Assembly: GCA_905202055.1 (NCBI GenBank)
Contig: CAJKQK010000092.1
Location: 1-6,979 of the forward strand
From: an uncultured Oxalobacter sp.
GTDB taxonomy: Bacteria; Pseudomonadota; Gammaproteobacteria; Burkholderiales; Burkholderiaceae_D
Direction: 5' to 3'
Length of the DNA stretch: 6,979 nucleotides
Numbering within the stretch: the stretch's first letter is position 1; each line of letters begins with the position of its first letter. Shown one piece after another: positions 1-5,595 of the stretch. The notes under the pieces were generated by a model. It was not told the DNA's origin. It saw nothing but the letters and a program-made list of their open reading frames with translations, and did no database searches. A program made the translations under genes and the position numbers.

Positions 1-74
1 ATGTTGCCGTGAAAGGATATGTTGGTCAACGTGAAGGTGCCATGGGTAATCTCGTCATCAATTATAAGTTCTGA
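1..74 (+). CDS. C-terminal end of an outer-membrane beta-barrel protein, probably an autotransporter (partial)
   Basis: Reading the frame whose codons begin at base 3 gives 23 residues with no internal stop, ending GYVGQREGAMGNLVINYKF followed by TGA at 72-74. The G-Y-x-G-x-R-E-G pattern, then a strand of alternating residues ending in phenylalanine, is what the last two strands of autotransporter barrel domains usually look like. The terminal aromatic residue is the known recognition signal for the BAM outer-membrane assembly machinery. The rest of the gene lies left of the window, so the passenger domain and its function cannot be judged. Another kind of barrel, such as a porin, is possible. 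No clear intrinsic terminator follows the stop codon. Confidence 0.7.
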   Translation, partial: VAVKGYVGQREGAMGNLVINYKF

Positions 75-341
75 CTTCCTGTCAGACACATGCACATGCT
101 TATCAACTAAAAATGGGGATAAAAATGCGCGAAAAAGTGATTAGACATGCTTCGCTGCCCAGAGTGTAAATTTTTAAATCAAGTCCAAACTCTTTTCTTT
201 GTAAGCTGTTAATTTTTATTTATTTTCTATTTTTTGCGTTAAAATAACCCTTTTTTTACGTAGCGCTTTTTCAGAGTCGGCTCGAAAATGACCGGCAGAC
301 AGAACTGAAGCTTTGATTTTTAATTATTTTTTTATAAATTT
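75..341. other. AT-rich intergenic region and efp leader
   Basis: This stretch separates the barrel gene from efp and contains no convincing gene. The part from about 200 to 250 is T-rich and holds a possible -10 element. From 270 to 309 a weak two-part hairpin can be drawn: TTCAG (270-274) with CTGAA (305-309), and GTCGG (276-280) with CCGGC (292-296). The last 25 or so bases before the efp start are almost entirely A and T, with no purine-rich ribosome-binding site. Confidence 0.6.
240..245 (+). promoter_or_regulatory. possible efp promoter -10 element
   Basis: TAAAAT matches the sigma-70 -10 consensus at five of six bases and lies within a T-rich tract about 100 bases upstream of efp. No good -35 hexamer is seen 16-18 bases upstream, so this is only a candidate. 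Transcription from here would give a leader of about 90 bases that includes the weak hairpin at 270-309. Confidence 0.3.
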
Positions 342-902
342 ATGAAAACAGCACAAGAAGTACGCGCCGGCAACGTTGTCATGGTCAATAATGAACCGAT
401 GGTCGTTTTGAAATCCGAATACACCAAATCCGGCCGCAATTCCTCCGTTTGCAAAATGAAGATGAAAAATCTGCTTACCGGCACCAATATGGAATCCGTG
501 TATCGTGCAGATGACAAGTTCGACGTCGTCGTTCTGGACAAAAAGGAAGTCACTTTCTCTTATTTTGCCGATCCACTCTATGTTTTGATGGACGCTGATT
601 ACAACCAGTACGAAGTCGAAGCCGAAAACATGGGCGATGCCCTGAATTACATTGAAGACGGTATGCCTTGTGAAGTCGTTTTCTATAACGAAAAGGCCAT
701 TTCCGTTGAATTGCCGAACACTGTCGTTCGTGAAGTCACGTATACCGAACCGGCTGTCAAGGGCGATACCTCTTCCGGGAAAGTCATGAAACCGGCCAGG
801 ATCGCTACCGGTTTTGTCGTTCAGGTCCCCCTCTTCGTCGATCAGGGCGACAAGATTGAGATCGATACCCGTACCGGCGAATATCGTAGCCGCGCCAAAT
901 AA
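342..902 (+). CDS. efp: translation elongation factor P (EF-P), arginine-32 type
   Basis: The 186-residue product has the full length of bacterial EF-P. EF-P binds the ribosome between the P and E sites and relieves stalling at consecutive prolines. The N-terminal KOW-like domain covers about residues 1-62, followed by two OB-fold domains ending in the characteristic GDKIEIDTRTGEYRSR tail. The tip loop reads TKSGRNSS and puts arginine at position 32, where E. coli has lysine 34. In beta-proteobacteria and Pseudomonas with this loop, the arginine is rhamnosylated by EarP. Modification here is inferred from that family knowledge. earP is often next to efp in such species but is not present on either side here. 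The ATG at 342 is the family start, yet no Shine-Dalgarno sequence precedes it. A strong terminator lies 40 bases after the stop, so efp appears monocistronic. Confidence 0.98.
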   Translation: MKTAQEVRAGNVVMVNNEPMVVLKSEYTKSGRNSSVCKMKMKNLLTGTNMESVYRADDKFDVVVLDKKEVTFSYFADPLYVLMDADYNQYEVEAENMGDALNYIEDGMPCEVVFYNEKAISVELPNTVVREVTYTEPAVKGDTSSGKVMKPARIATGFVVQVPLFVDQGDKIEIDTRTGEYRSRAK

Positions 903-941
903 TTTCGGGCCGCCCGGCTCTCGAAGGCAAATTTGTTGTAC

Positions 942-973
942 AAAAACGGCACGCACAAACGTGCCGTTTTTTT
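942..973 (+). terminator. intrinsic terminator after efp
   Basis: A perfect inverted repeat pairs 942-953 with 960-971 around the six-base loop CACAAA. The core arm is CGGCACG, and the right arm runs into seven consecutive T bases (967-973). It lies 40 bases past the efp stop and should end that transcript. Confidence 0.93.
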
Positions 974-987
974 ATTGATTGCGAGAT

Positions 988-1027
988 GGTTTCATGTTGC
1001 GCCAATTGAAACCGTTTTCCGTTTTTT
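988..1027 (+). terminator. second hairpin with T-rich tail, possible backup terminator
   Basis: GGTTTCA (988-994) and TGAAACC (1007-1013) form a perfect 7-base inverted repeat. Inside it, TTG (997-999) can pair with CAA (1003-1005) around the loop CGC. The hairpin is followed by GTTTTCCGTTTTTTG, which resembles an interrupted U-tract. It could be a backup terminator for efp, or an operator or leader element of yicC. The stem is less GC-rich than that of the first terminator. Confidence 0.45.
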
Positions 1028-1055
1028 GATGTTAAGGTAACGAACAGTTTATTAA
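1026..1055 (+). promoter_or_regulatory. possible yicC promoter
   Basis: TTGATG (1026-1031) and TATTAA (1050-1055) are separated by 18 bases, and each matches the sigma-70 consensus at four of six positions. yicC must have a promoter between the hairpins and its start if these terminators work, and this is the best pair I see. The resulting leader would be only about 15 bases but would include the ribosome-binding site. Confidence 0.3.
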
Positions 1056-1064
1056 AGGTTTTTT

Positions 1065-1071
1065 GAAAGGA
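1065..1071 (+). promoter_or_regulatory. ribosome-binding site that decides the yicC start
   Basis: GAAAGGA lies six bases upstream of ATG 1078. It overlaps the codons that would follow an alternative TTG start at 1063, which argues for the ATG. Confidence 0.75.
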
Positions 1072-1077
1072 AACAGG

Positions 1078-1986
1078 ATGGCTGTAAGAAGCATGACCGC
1101 TTACGCAACGACTTCAGTGGAAACGGTTGCCGGTACTCTGACTATTGAACTGAAGAGCGTCAATTCCCGTTTTCTGGATCTTCAGTTCCGGATGAACGAT
1201 GAGTTCCGTACCTACGAGCCTTTTTTCCGTGAAGCGATCATGGCAAACGTCAAGCGGGGAAAAGTCGAATGCCGTCTTTCTTTTGCCAGAAGCACACAGG
1301 AAGCTTCCACGTTGACGCTGAACCAGAGTTTGCTGAAGGAACTGCTCAAGCTCCAGCATGAAATCCGCCACCAGTCGTCTGAAGCGAACGTCATGACGGT
1401 CAATGAATTGTTGAGATGGCCGGGCATGATCGAGGATATCGCTCCGGATCAGGAAACCTTGCAGCAACAGGTAAGGCAGGCGATGAGCGATACGCTGAAA
1501 ACGTTTACTTCGGAACGCGAACGGGAAGGAGCGGCTTTGACGAAAGCGTTGGTGGATCGTGTTCAGGCTATGCAGGAAATCGTTACGCGTATTGAACCCC
1601 TGATTCCACAGCTGGTTGCCCAGTTCCGGAAAAAAGCGGTTGAACGTATGCAGGAAGCGCTTGGAATGGCGCTTGCGGATAATGCCAATGCATCCCAGAC
1701 ACAGCAGGAAGCCTCGGAACGTATCCGTCAGGAAGTGACGCTGTATGGAATGCGTATCGACGTGGCAGAAGAACTGGCACGTCTGAAAATCCACCTTGAA
1801 GAAACAAAGAATATTCTGGAAAAAGGCGGCCTGGTCGGCAAGCGCATGGATTTCATGTTGCAGGAACTGAACCGTGAAGCCAATACGCTGGGATCGAAAG
1901 CGGCCATCAAGGAATTGTCCAATGCGTCGATGGATCTGAAACTGCTGATCGAACAGATTCGGGAACAGGTCCAGAATCTGGAATAA
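1078..1986 (+). CDS. yicC: YicC family endoribonuclease
   Basis: The product of 302 residues is close to E. coli YicC (287) and aligns over its whole length by eye. The N-terminal YicC domain begins MAVRSMTAYA, a variant of the usual SMTGFA/SMTGYA opening, and includes LKSVNSRFLDLQFRM (about 26-39) and RGKVE (60-64). The C-terminal DUF1732-type region contains RIDVAEELARLKIHLEE (226-242) and a highly conserved segment with KRMDFMLQELNREANT (255-270), ending in REQVQNLE. YicC and its Bacillus relative YloC are reported as endoribonucleases, and E. coli YicC takes part in sRNA turnover; activity here is inferred. I chose ATG 1078 because GAAAGGA (1065-1071) is well placed before it. An in-frame TTG at 1063 would lack that site. 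In many relatives gmk follows yicC, but here a terminator and a converging gene do. Confidence 0.95.
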   Translation: MAVRSMTAYATTSVETVAGTLTIELKSVNSRFLDLQFRMNDEFRTYEPFFREAIMANVKRGKVECRLSFARSTQEASTLTLNQSLLKELLKLQHEIRHQSSEANVMTVNELLRWPGMIEDIAPDQETLQQQVRQAMSDTLKTFTSEREREGAALTKALVDRVQAMQEIVTRIEPLIPQLVAQFRKKAVERMQEALGMALADNANASQTQQEASERIRQEVTLYGMRIDVAEELARLKIHLEETKNILEKGGLVGKRMDFMLQELNREANTLGSKAAIKELSNASMDLKLLIEQIREQVQNLE

Positions 1987-2001
1987 ACGAAACGGATGTA
2001 T

Positions 2002-2041
2002 AAAAAACGGGATGCGCTTTATTGGCGGCATCCCGTTTTTT
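2002..2041. terminator. bidirectional terminator between yicC and the converging secreted-protein gene
   Basis: A perfect 14-base inverted repeat pairs 2002-2015 with 2028-2041, with core arm CGGGATGC and a 12-base loop. It has six A bases on the left and six T bases on the right, so a U-tract is formed on either strand. It lies 16 bases past the yicC stop and 11 bases past the stop of the minus-strand gene, so it should serve both. Confidence 0.93.
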
Positions 2042-2052
2042 GTTTTCCGTCT

Positions 2053-2922
2053 TTAATTGTTTGGTGGCGTTTGTTTCAACTCGTCACGTTTCATGCCGAG
2101 ATATTGTTGCTGGGTGATTTCATACAGTTGAGGGTAACGCTGGGTTGCCGCAAACCAGTTTTTCAGGCGATATTCCTGTTGTTGTACAGCTGGAAGGGAC
2201 AATGAACCCAGATACGCTTCGATAGCGAGATAGTAACGCATGGTATTACGCTCGATTGCACCTCTCATGCCGGAGACGTATTTCGGTTTTCCATCCGGTT
2301 TTTTGCCGGTAATGGTGAATCCTTCCTTGCCACTGCCGACGGTATCGAGATATACGTTCGTTGCCAGTTTCGCCATTGTGCCGTAGTGATAGGAATACTT
2401 GACGTGAATGAATGTCTGGTTGTTCTCGATTGGAACGGCTTCCATCATCATGTAATAGTCCGAGGTTCCCATCGGGCCGGATTTGGCATCCATAACGATT
2501 TGCATATAGTTTGTATTGTTGATGACGGGCTTGAAGTTATATTCCATGTGAAAAGCGTCCGAAAGCGGCTGTGGTTTCTTCGTGCCGGCATAAATCTCGA
2601 TTTTATTGCTGCTCAAGGCACGGCAATATTTGACGTTCAGATGCAAAAAAAGCACGTCGCACCATTCCTGAGGTGTATCCAGCGCAGTCCGTACAGTGGA
2701 AAAAGGGTAGTTGATGACACTGTAAACGTCGCCGCTGATGGATTTGGATGTCTGATCCGAATCCATGACGATCGGCTGGTTGAACTGGTTGTTCTTCAGT
2801 TTGTCCTGTAATTGCTGGTAACTGTTTTTGAGTGCCTGCGCGGTTTGTGCATGGACCCATCCGGACAGGCTGAAAATCACGGCTAAGGCCAGCACGAATT
2901 TGAATAGATTTCGTCGGTTCAT
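2053..2922 (-). CDS. secreted protein of unrecognised family, possible START/SRPBCC-like fold
   Basis: This 289-residue protein has a clear N-terminal signal peptide: basic MNRRNLFKF, a hydrophobic stretch to about residue 21, and a probable cleavage after VHA at residue 25. The residue after the cleavage site is not cysteine, so it is likely a soluble periplasmic protein rather than a lipoprotein. After the signal, about 26-60 is polar and glutamine-rich. From about 65 to 240, YPFSTVRTAL, a WCDVLFLHLNVKYCRAL segment, and alternating strands ending in a helix (RGAIERNTMRYYLAIEAYLG) resemble the order of a START/SRPBCC lipid-binding fold. That is a pattern impression, not a confirmed hit. Only two cysteines, 88 and 100, remain after cleavage and could form a disulfide. 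The tail is rich in aromatic residues and glutamine. I do not recognise a named gene. The ribosome-binding site is weak (GGGA about nine bases upstream). The gene is transcribed alone. Confidence 0.85.
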   Translation of the reverse strand: MNRRNLFKFVLALAVIFSLSGWVHAQTAQALKNSYQQLQDKLKNNQFNQPIVMDSDQTSKSISGDVYSVINYPFSTVRTALDTPQEWCDVLFLHLNVKYCRALSSNKIEIYAGTKKPQPLSDAFHMEYNFKPVINNTNYMQIVMDAKSGPMGTSDYYMMMEAVPIENNQTFIHVKYSYHYGTMAKLATNVYLDTVGSGKEGFTITGKKPDGKPKYVSGMRGAIERNTMRYYLAIEAYLGSLSLPAVQQQEYRLKNWFAATQRYPQLYEITQQQYLGMKRDELKQTPPNN

Positions 2923-3156
2923 GTTTTTCCCAATTCAAGATATAAAGAAGTTTTGAGGAAAATGGAGAAGCTTGGTTCTTTATCGGAGATGAGATTTGGC
3001 AAAAGGAATTCAAAACATACCAGTCAGGGTATTTTTTGTTGAAAAATGAAAGAGGGGGGGATTTTGAAAAATATAAAAATAAAGACGGGTGTCGGACAGT
3101 ACAGCATGACTGGATCAGGTTGCAGCAGAAAATACGGGTAATAAAACAGGATCATC

Positions 3157-3255
3157 ATGATAACGGTCGTCATGGGTATGTCGCATCACCGGCACGATGA
3201 TTACGCTGGGCGGCAAAGCATGAATCCGGGATATTATCGATCCCAACGGAAATGA
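3157..3255 (+). CDS. candidate 32-residue small protein, histidine-rich centre
   Basis: The ORF begins at ATG 3157, with AGGA (3148-3151) upstream at a usable distance, and ends at TGA 3253-3255. The product starts MITVVMGMSHHRHDDY and ends GYYRSQRK, so it has a short hydrophobic start, a His/Asp cluster at residues 10-15 and a basic end. An intrinsic terminator begins at the last base of the stop codon, which is the arrangement expected for a very short transcription unit. The same terminator is also used by the minus-strand yiaD-like gene, which weakens that argument. I recognise no homologue. It may instead be part of a non-coding RNA, or chance. Confidence 0.25.
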   Translation: MITVVMGMSHHRHDDYAGRQSMNPGYYRSQRK

Positions 3256-3283
3256 AAAATGCCGGTTATACCGGCATTTTTTT
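3255..3283. terminator. terminator downstream of the yiaD-like gene, active on either strand
   Basis: AAAAATGCCGGT (3255-3266) and ACCGGCATTTTT (3270-3281) form a perfect 12-base stem around the loop TAT. Seven T bases follow on the plus strand, and five T bases follow the stem on the minus strand. It lies 25 bases past the stop of the minus-strand yiaD-like gene, its most obvious client. It could also end any plus-strand transcript from 3060-3255. Confidence 0.9.
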
Positions 3284-3307
3284 GTGATGAAGCTCAGTTG
3301 AAAAGGC

Positions 3308-3961
3308 TTATTTTTTCTGGCCTACGTAAATCTCGACACGTCTGTTCTGGGCGCGTCCTTCAGCTGTCGCATTGCTTGCGATCGGATCTTTCGAACCCAT
3401 GCCTTCCACGGTGAAGCGGTTGGCGGCAACGCCCTGGCTGACCAGATATTCCATGACGCTCACGGCGCGTCTTCTCGAAAGGGGCAGGTTCACGGAATCA
3501 GAACCGGTATTATCCGTATAGCCTACCACGAAGATGGAAGAAGACGGGTTGTTTTTCAAAGTGGTAGCCAGATCTCTCAGGATGGTTTTGAATTGCGGGG
3601 AGAGGGTGGAACTACCGGTAGTGAACGAAACATCGCTTGGAATGCTGACACGGATCATGTTGTTTTCGGTCTGAACGACTTCGACACCGGTACCCTGTGT
3701 TGCAGCTTCCATTTCCTGTTTCTGTTTTTCCATGTGATTACCCCACAGGTAACCACCGCCACCACCGAGCAGACCACCGATGGCAGCTCCGACTGCCGCA
3801 CGCCCCCAGCCACCAGGGCCAGTCAGGGCACCGATGGCGGCACCGGCAACGGCACCGATACCGGCACCTGTTGTGGTTGTTTTCTGTTTTTCAGTCATGT
3901 TGGCACAGCCGGTGACGGCAATGGCTGCAATTAATGCACAGGCAGTTAATTTTGTACGCAT
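3308..3961 (-). CDS. yiaD: YiaD-like OmpA-family outer-membrane lipoprotein
   Basis: The 217-residue product matches E. coli YiaD (219 residues) in domain order. A lipoprotein signal ends at the lipobox VTGC, with cysteine 19 as the lipidation site. Alanine at +2 argues against inner-membrane retention. Residues about 32-74 are a glycine-zipper segment with many GxxxG-type repeats. Residues about 108-213 are an OmpA C-terminal domain with GYTDNTGS, LSRRRA and the final AQNRRVEIYV. Aspartate 150 and arginine 165 sit where OmpA uses Asp271 and Arg286 to hold diaminopimelate of peptidoglycan. The protein should therefore link the outer membrane to the cell wall. I chose ATG 3961 because GGAG lies six bases upstream. 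The in-frame ATG at 3973 would place that site inside the gene and adds four residues before the signal peptide. It is a single-gene unit with its own terminator. Confidence 0.92.
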   Translation of the reverse strand: MRTKLTACALIAAIAVTGCANMTEKQKTTTTGAGIGAVAGAAIGALTGPGGWGRAAVGAAIGGLLGGGGGYLWGNHMEKQKQEMEAATQGTGVEVVQTENNMIRVSIPSDVSFTTGSSTLSPQFKTILRDLATTLKNNPSSSIFVVGYTDNTGSDSVNLPLSRRRAVSVMEYLVSQGVAANRFTVEGMGSKDPIASNATAEGRAQNRRVEIYVGQKK

Positions 3962-4108
3962 GATGTTCTCCATTTGGAAATGATTGCCTATTTTTCATGA
4001 AACAAGCAATTATGTATTGTCTTATCTCATTTGATGAAAGGATTGTTTCAAATGTTTGGTTTTCTTCAGGAAAGAGATTTGTCGCCCGGTATGGCTCGCA
4101 AATCAGTC

Positions 4109-4140
4109 TTCCCTGACACGACGTTTGGTCAGACAGGGAA
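4109..4140. repeat. inverted repeat upstream of the yiaD-like gene
   Basis: TTCCCTG (4109-4115) is exactly complementary to CAGGGAA (4134-4140), with an 18-base spacer. An alternative stem, CTGAC with GTCAG, uses overlapping bases. No T-tract follows on either strand, so it is not an ordinary terminator. It may be a protein-binding site or chance. Confidence 0.4.
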
Positions 4141-4191
4141 AACATCGTTTCGTTTCCCCCGGATTTAACATAAAACAGTCAGACAGGAAAT

Positions 4192-4227
4192 AAAAACCGG
4201 CAAATTCTTCCGAATTTTGCCGGTTTT
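4192..4227 (-). terminator. intrinsic terminator after the aminotransferase gene
   Basis: Bases 4193-4207 pair with 4212-4227 with a single-base bulge, the core arms being CCGGCAAATTC and GAATTTTGCCGG around TTCC. On the minus strand the stem ends in five T bases (complement of 4192-4196), then A and three more T bases. It begins 20 bases past the aminotransferase stop. Confidence 0.9.
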
Positions 4228-4246
4228 ATGAGGATGGCCCGAATGC

Positions 4247-5461
4247 TTACAATACTTTGGCTATGGCATCCGCAACATAATCCAGATTATGGGAATTCAG
4301 TGCCGCGACGCAGATGCGTCCGGTACTGACGATGTAGACGGAATAGTCTTTTCTCAGTTTTTCGACCTGTTCGGGCGTCAGGCCAGAGTAGGAGAACATG
4401 CCGTTTTGACGGATGATGAAACTGAAGTCCTGGCCGTTTGTTTTGGCAGCCAGTTCATCGACCAGTTTCTGGCGCATTTCGTGAATCCGGACACGCATTC
4501 CTGTCAGTTCGTTTTCCCACATCTGGTGCAGTTCCGGATTATTCAAAACCGTTCCGACAATTTTTGCACCGTAAATCGGAGGGTTGGAATAGTTGGTGCG
4601 GATGATTCTTTTCAGCTGTGAGAGTGTCCGGGCCGCTTCATCGGCGTTGCCGGTGACGATGGAAAAAGCGCCGACACGTTCCCCGTAGAGTGAAAACGAT
4701 TTCGAGAAAGAACTCGAGACAAGAACCGGAGAATACAGTTTGGCGAAACGGCGAACGATTTTGCCGTCGGCTTCGATGCCTTCGGAGAAACCCTGATATG
4801 CCATGTCCAGGAATGGAATCAGCTTGTTGTGCTGTACGACTTCGATGACTTCGTCCCATTGTGCATCCGACAGGTCTGCGCCGGTCGGGTTGTGGCAGCA
4901 GGCGTGTAAAACAACTACCGAGCGGACAGGCAAGGATTTGAGGGTGCTGATCATGCCGACGAAATCGACACCACGGTTGACCGGATCATAGTACGGATAA
5001 GTATTGACCTTGAATCCGGCCGCTTCGAAAAGGGCACGGTGGTTTTCCCAGCTTGGATCGCTGATCCAGACTTGTGAATTCGAAGAAAAGCGTTTGAGGA
5101 AATCGGCGCCGATTTTCAGGGCGCCTGTTCCACCAATGGATTGAACGGTCGCAACACGTTTTTCTTTCAGGACGATATTATCTTCACCGAATACCAGTTT
5201 TTGGACGGCGCTGTCATACATGGCCAATCCATCAATCGGCAGATATGTATGGGGGCTGCCCTGGGCTGTCATCTGTTTTTCAGCTTCCAGCACACATTTC
5301 AATAGCGGGACTTTACCGTTGTCATCATAATAAACGCCGACACCCAGATTGATTTTTTGCGGATTGGGGTCGGCGTGGAAAGCTTCGGTAATGCCTAAAA
5401 TAGGATCGCGGGGCGCCATCGGAATGGCGGAAAAAATGGTTTCCGGAATAGATTCGTTCAT
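4247..5461 (-). CDS. tyrB: aromatic amino acid aminotransferase (TyrB-like, PLP-dependent)
   Basis: The 404-residue protein is a class I aminotransferase of the AspC/TyrB group, which moves an amino group between aromatic amino acids or aspartate and 2-oxoglutarate using pyridoxal phosphate. Visible active-site residues are tryptophan 138 (DPSWENH), asparagine 191 (CCHNPTGAD), aspartate 219 and tyrosine 222 (FLDMAYQGF), the PLP lysine 254 (SFSKSFSLYGERVG), arginine 262, and the substrate-carboxylate arginine 382 (GRICVAALN). SLYGERVG and GRICVA are closer to TyrB than to AspC, but aspartate activity cannot be excluded. Numbering uses ATG 5461, giving the usual family length with PMAPRDPILG near the start. 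In-frame ATG 5515 or TTG 5521 would add 18 or 20 unlike-family residues. No candidate has a clear Shine-Dalgarno sequence. The gene diverges from uvrB and ends at its own terminator. Confidence 0.92.
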   Translation of the reverse strand: MNESIPETIFSAIPMAPRDPILGITEAFHADPNPQKINLGVGVYYDDNGKVPLLKCVLEAEKQMTAQGSPHTYLPIDGLAMYDSAVQKLVFGEDNIVLKEKRVATVQSIGGTGALKIGADFLKRFSSNSQVWISDPSWENHRALFEAAGFKVNTYPYYDPVNRGVDFVGMISTLKSLPVRSVVVLHACCHNPTGADLSDAQWDEVIEVVQHNKLIPFLDMAYQGFSEGIEADGKIVRRFAKLYSPVLVSSSFSKSFSLYGERVGAFSIVTGNADEAARTLSQLKRIIRTNYSNPPIYGAKIVGTVLNNPELHQMWENELTGMRVRIHEMRQKLVDELAAKTNGQDFSFIIRQNGMFSYSGLTPEQVEKLRKDYSVYIVSTGRICVAALNSHNLDYVADAIAKVL

Positions 5462-5561
5462 CGTGTTAACATTCAATATGTATTGCGAAAAGCAATCCGC
5501 ATAGTCATTGCACATCGGCAATTTATGCAGTGCCTCATAAGCAACATTGTACTTGCTTTAT

Positions 5562-5575
5562 GATGTATCGACATC
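5562..5575. promoter_or_regulatory. dyad-symmetric site in the tyrB-uvrB divergent region
   Basis: GATGT (5562... with arms GATGT and ACATC around ATCG) forms a perfect short palindromic site in the 134-base region between the two divergent starts. It lies close to a TATGAT sequence (5559-5564) that could be a -10 element. It may be an operator; the regulator is unknown, and a site this short could occur by chance. Confidence 0.3.
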
Positions 5576-5595
5576 TTATCAAAGGTACGAACAGT

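Larger units (their letters stand above)
2923..3307. other. 385-base intergenic stretch with a candidate small transcript
   Basis: The part next to the secreted-protein gene (2923-3050) is AT-rich and should hold that gene's minus-strand promoter, but I could not pick a convincing pair of hexamers. A run of seven G bases lies at 3054-3060, followed by an A/T-rich segment (3061-3083). From 3157 to 3283 there is a candidate small ORF followed directly by a terminator, listed separately. A longer minus-strand open frame crossing 2603-3013 is a shadow of the secreted-protein gene and has no coding character. Confidence 0.6.
3962..4246. other. intergenic region upstream of the yiaD-like gene
   Basis: This 285-base stretch should carry the minus-strand promoter of the yiaD-like gene. 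On the minus strand, TTGAAA (4046-4051) is a fair -35 hexamer, but no good -10 follows at the normal distance; CATAAT lies further downstream. An inverted repeat TTCCCTG/CAGGGAA (4109-4115 and 4134-4140) and the aminotransferase terminator fill the right half. An 84-codon minus-strand open frame here overlaps the yiaD-like gene and looks non-coding. Confidence 0.5.

Noticed and set aside
112..168. 18-codon ORF (MGIKMREKV...) between the barrel gene and efp
   Set aside because: Very short, no good ribosome-binding site before its first ATG, and no associated terminator or conservation evidence.
324..956. 210-codon minus-strand open frame over efp
   Set aside because: It is the antisense shadow of efp, has no recognisable family, and runs through the efp terminator stem. 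efp itself is unmistakable.
1114..2031. 305-codon minus-strand open frame over yicC
   Set aside because: Antisense shadow; the translated product is rich in Phe, Arg and His with no domain pattern, while the plus strand encodes full-length YicC.
3593..3983. Several plus-strand open frames over the glycine-zipper part of the yiaD-like gene
   Set aside because: They arise from GC-rich repetitive codons of the Gly/Ala-rich segment read in reverse, and have no ribosome-binding sites.
3891..4145. 84-codon minus-strand open frame with several cysteines
   Set aside because: It overlaps the start of the yiaD-like gene in another frame, covers its likely promoter, and has no credible start site.
942..4227. 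Terminator stems as members of a dispersed repeat or uptake-sequence family
   Set aside because: The four strong stems share only short GC cores such as GCCGG; arm sequences and loops differ, so they are ordinary separate terminators.
5522..5595. LexA (SOS) box upstream of uvrB
   Set aside because: I looked for a CTGT-N8-ACAG type site. Only a half-site ACAG is present just before the start (5591-5594), with no matching left half.
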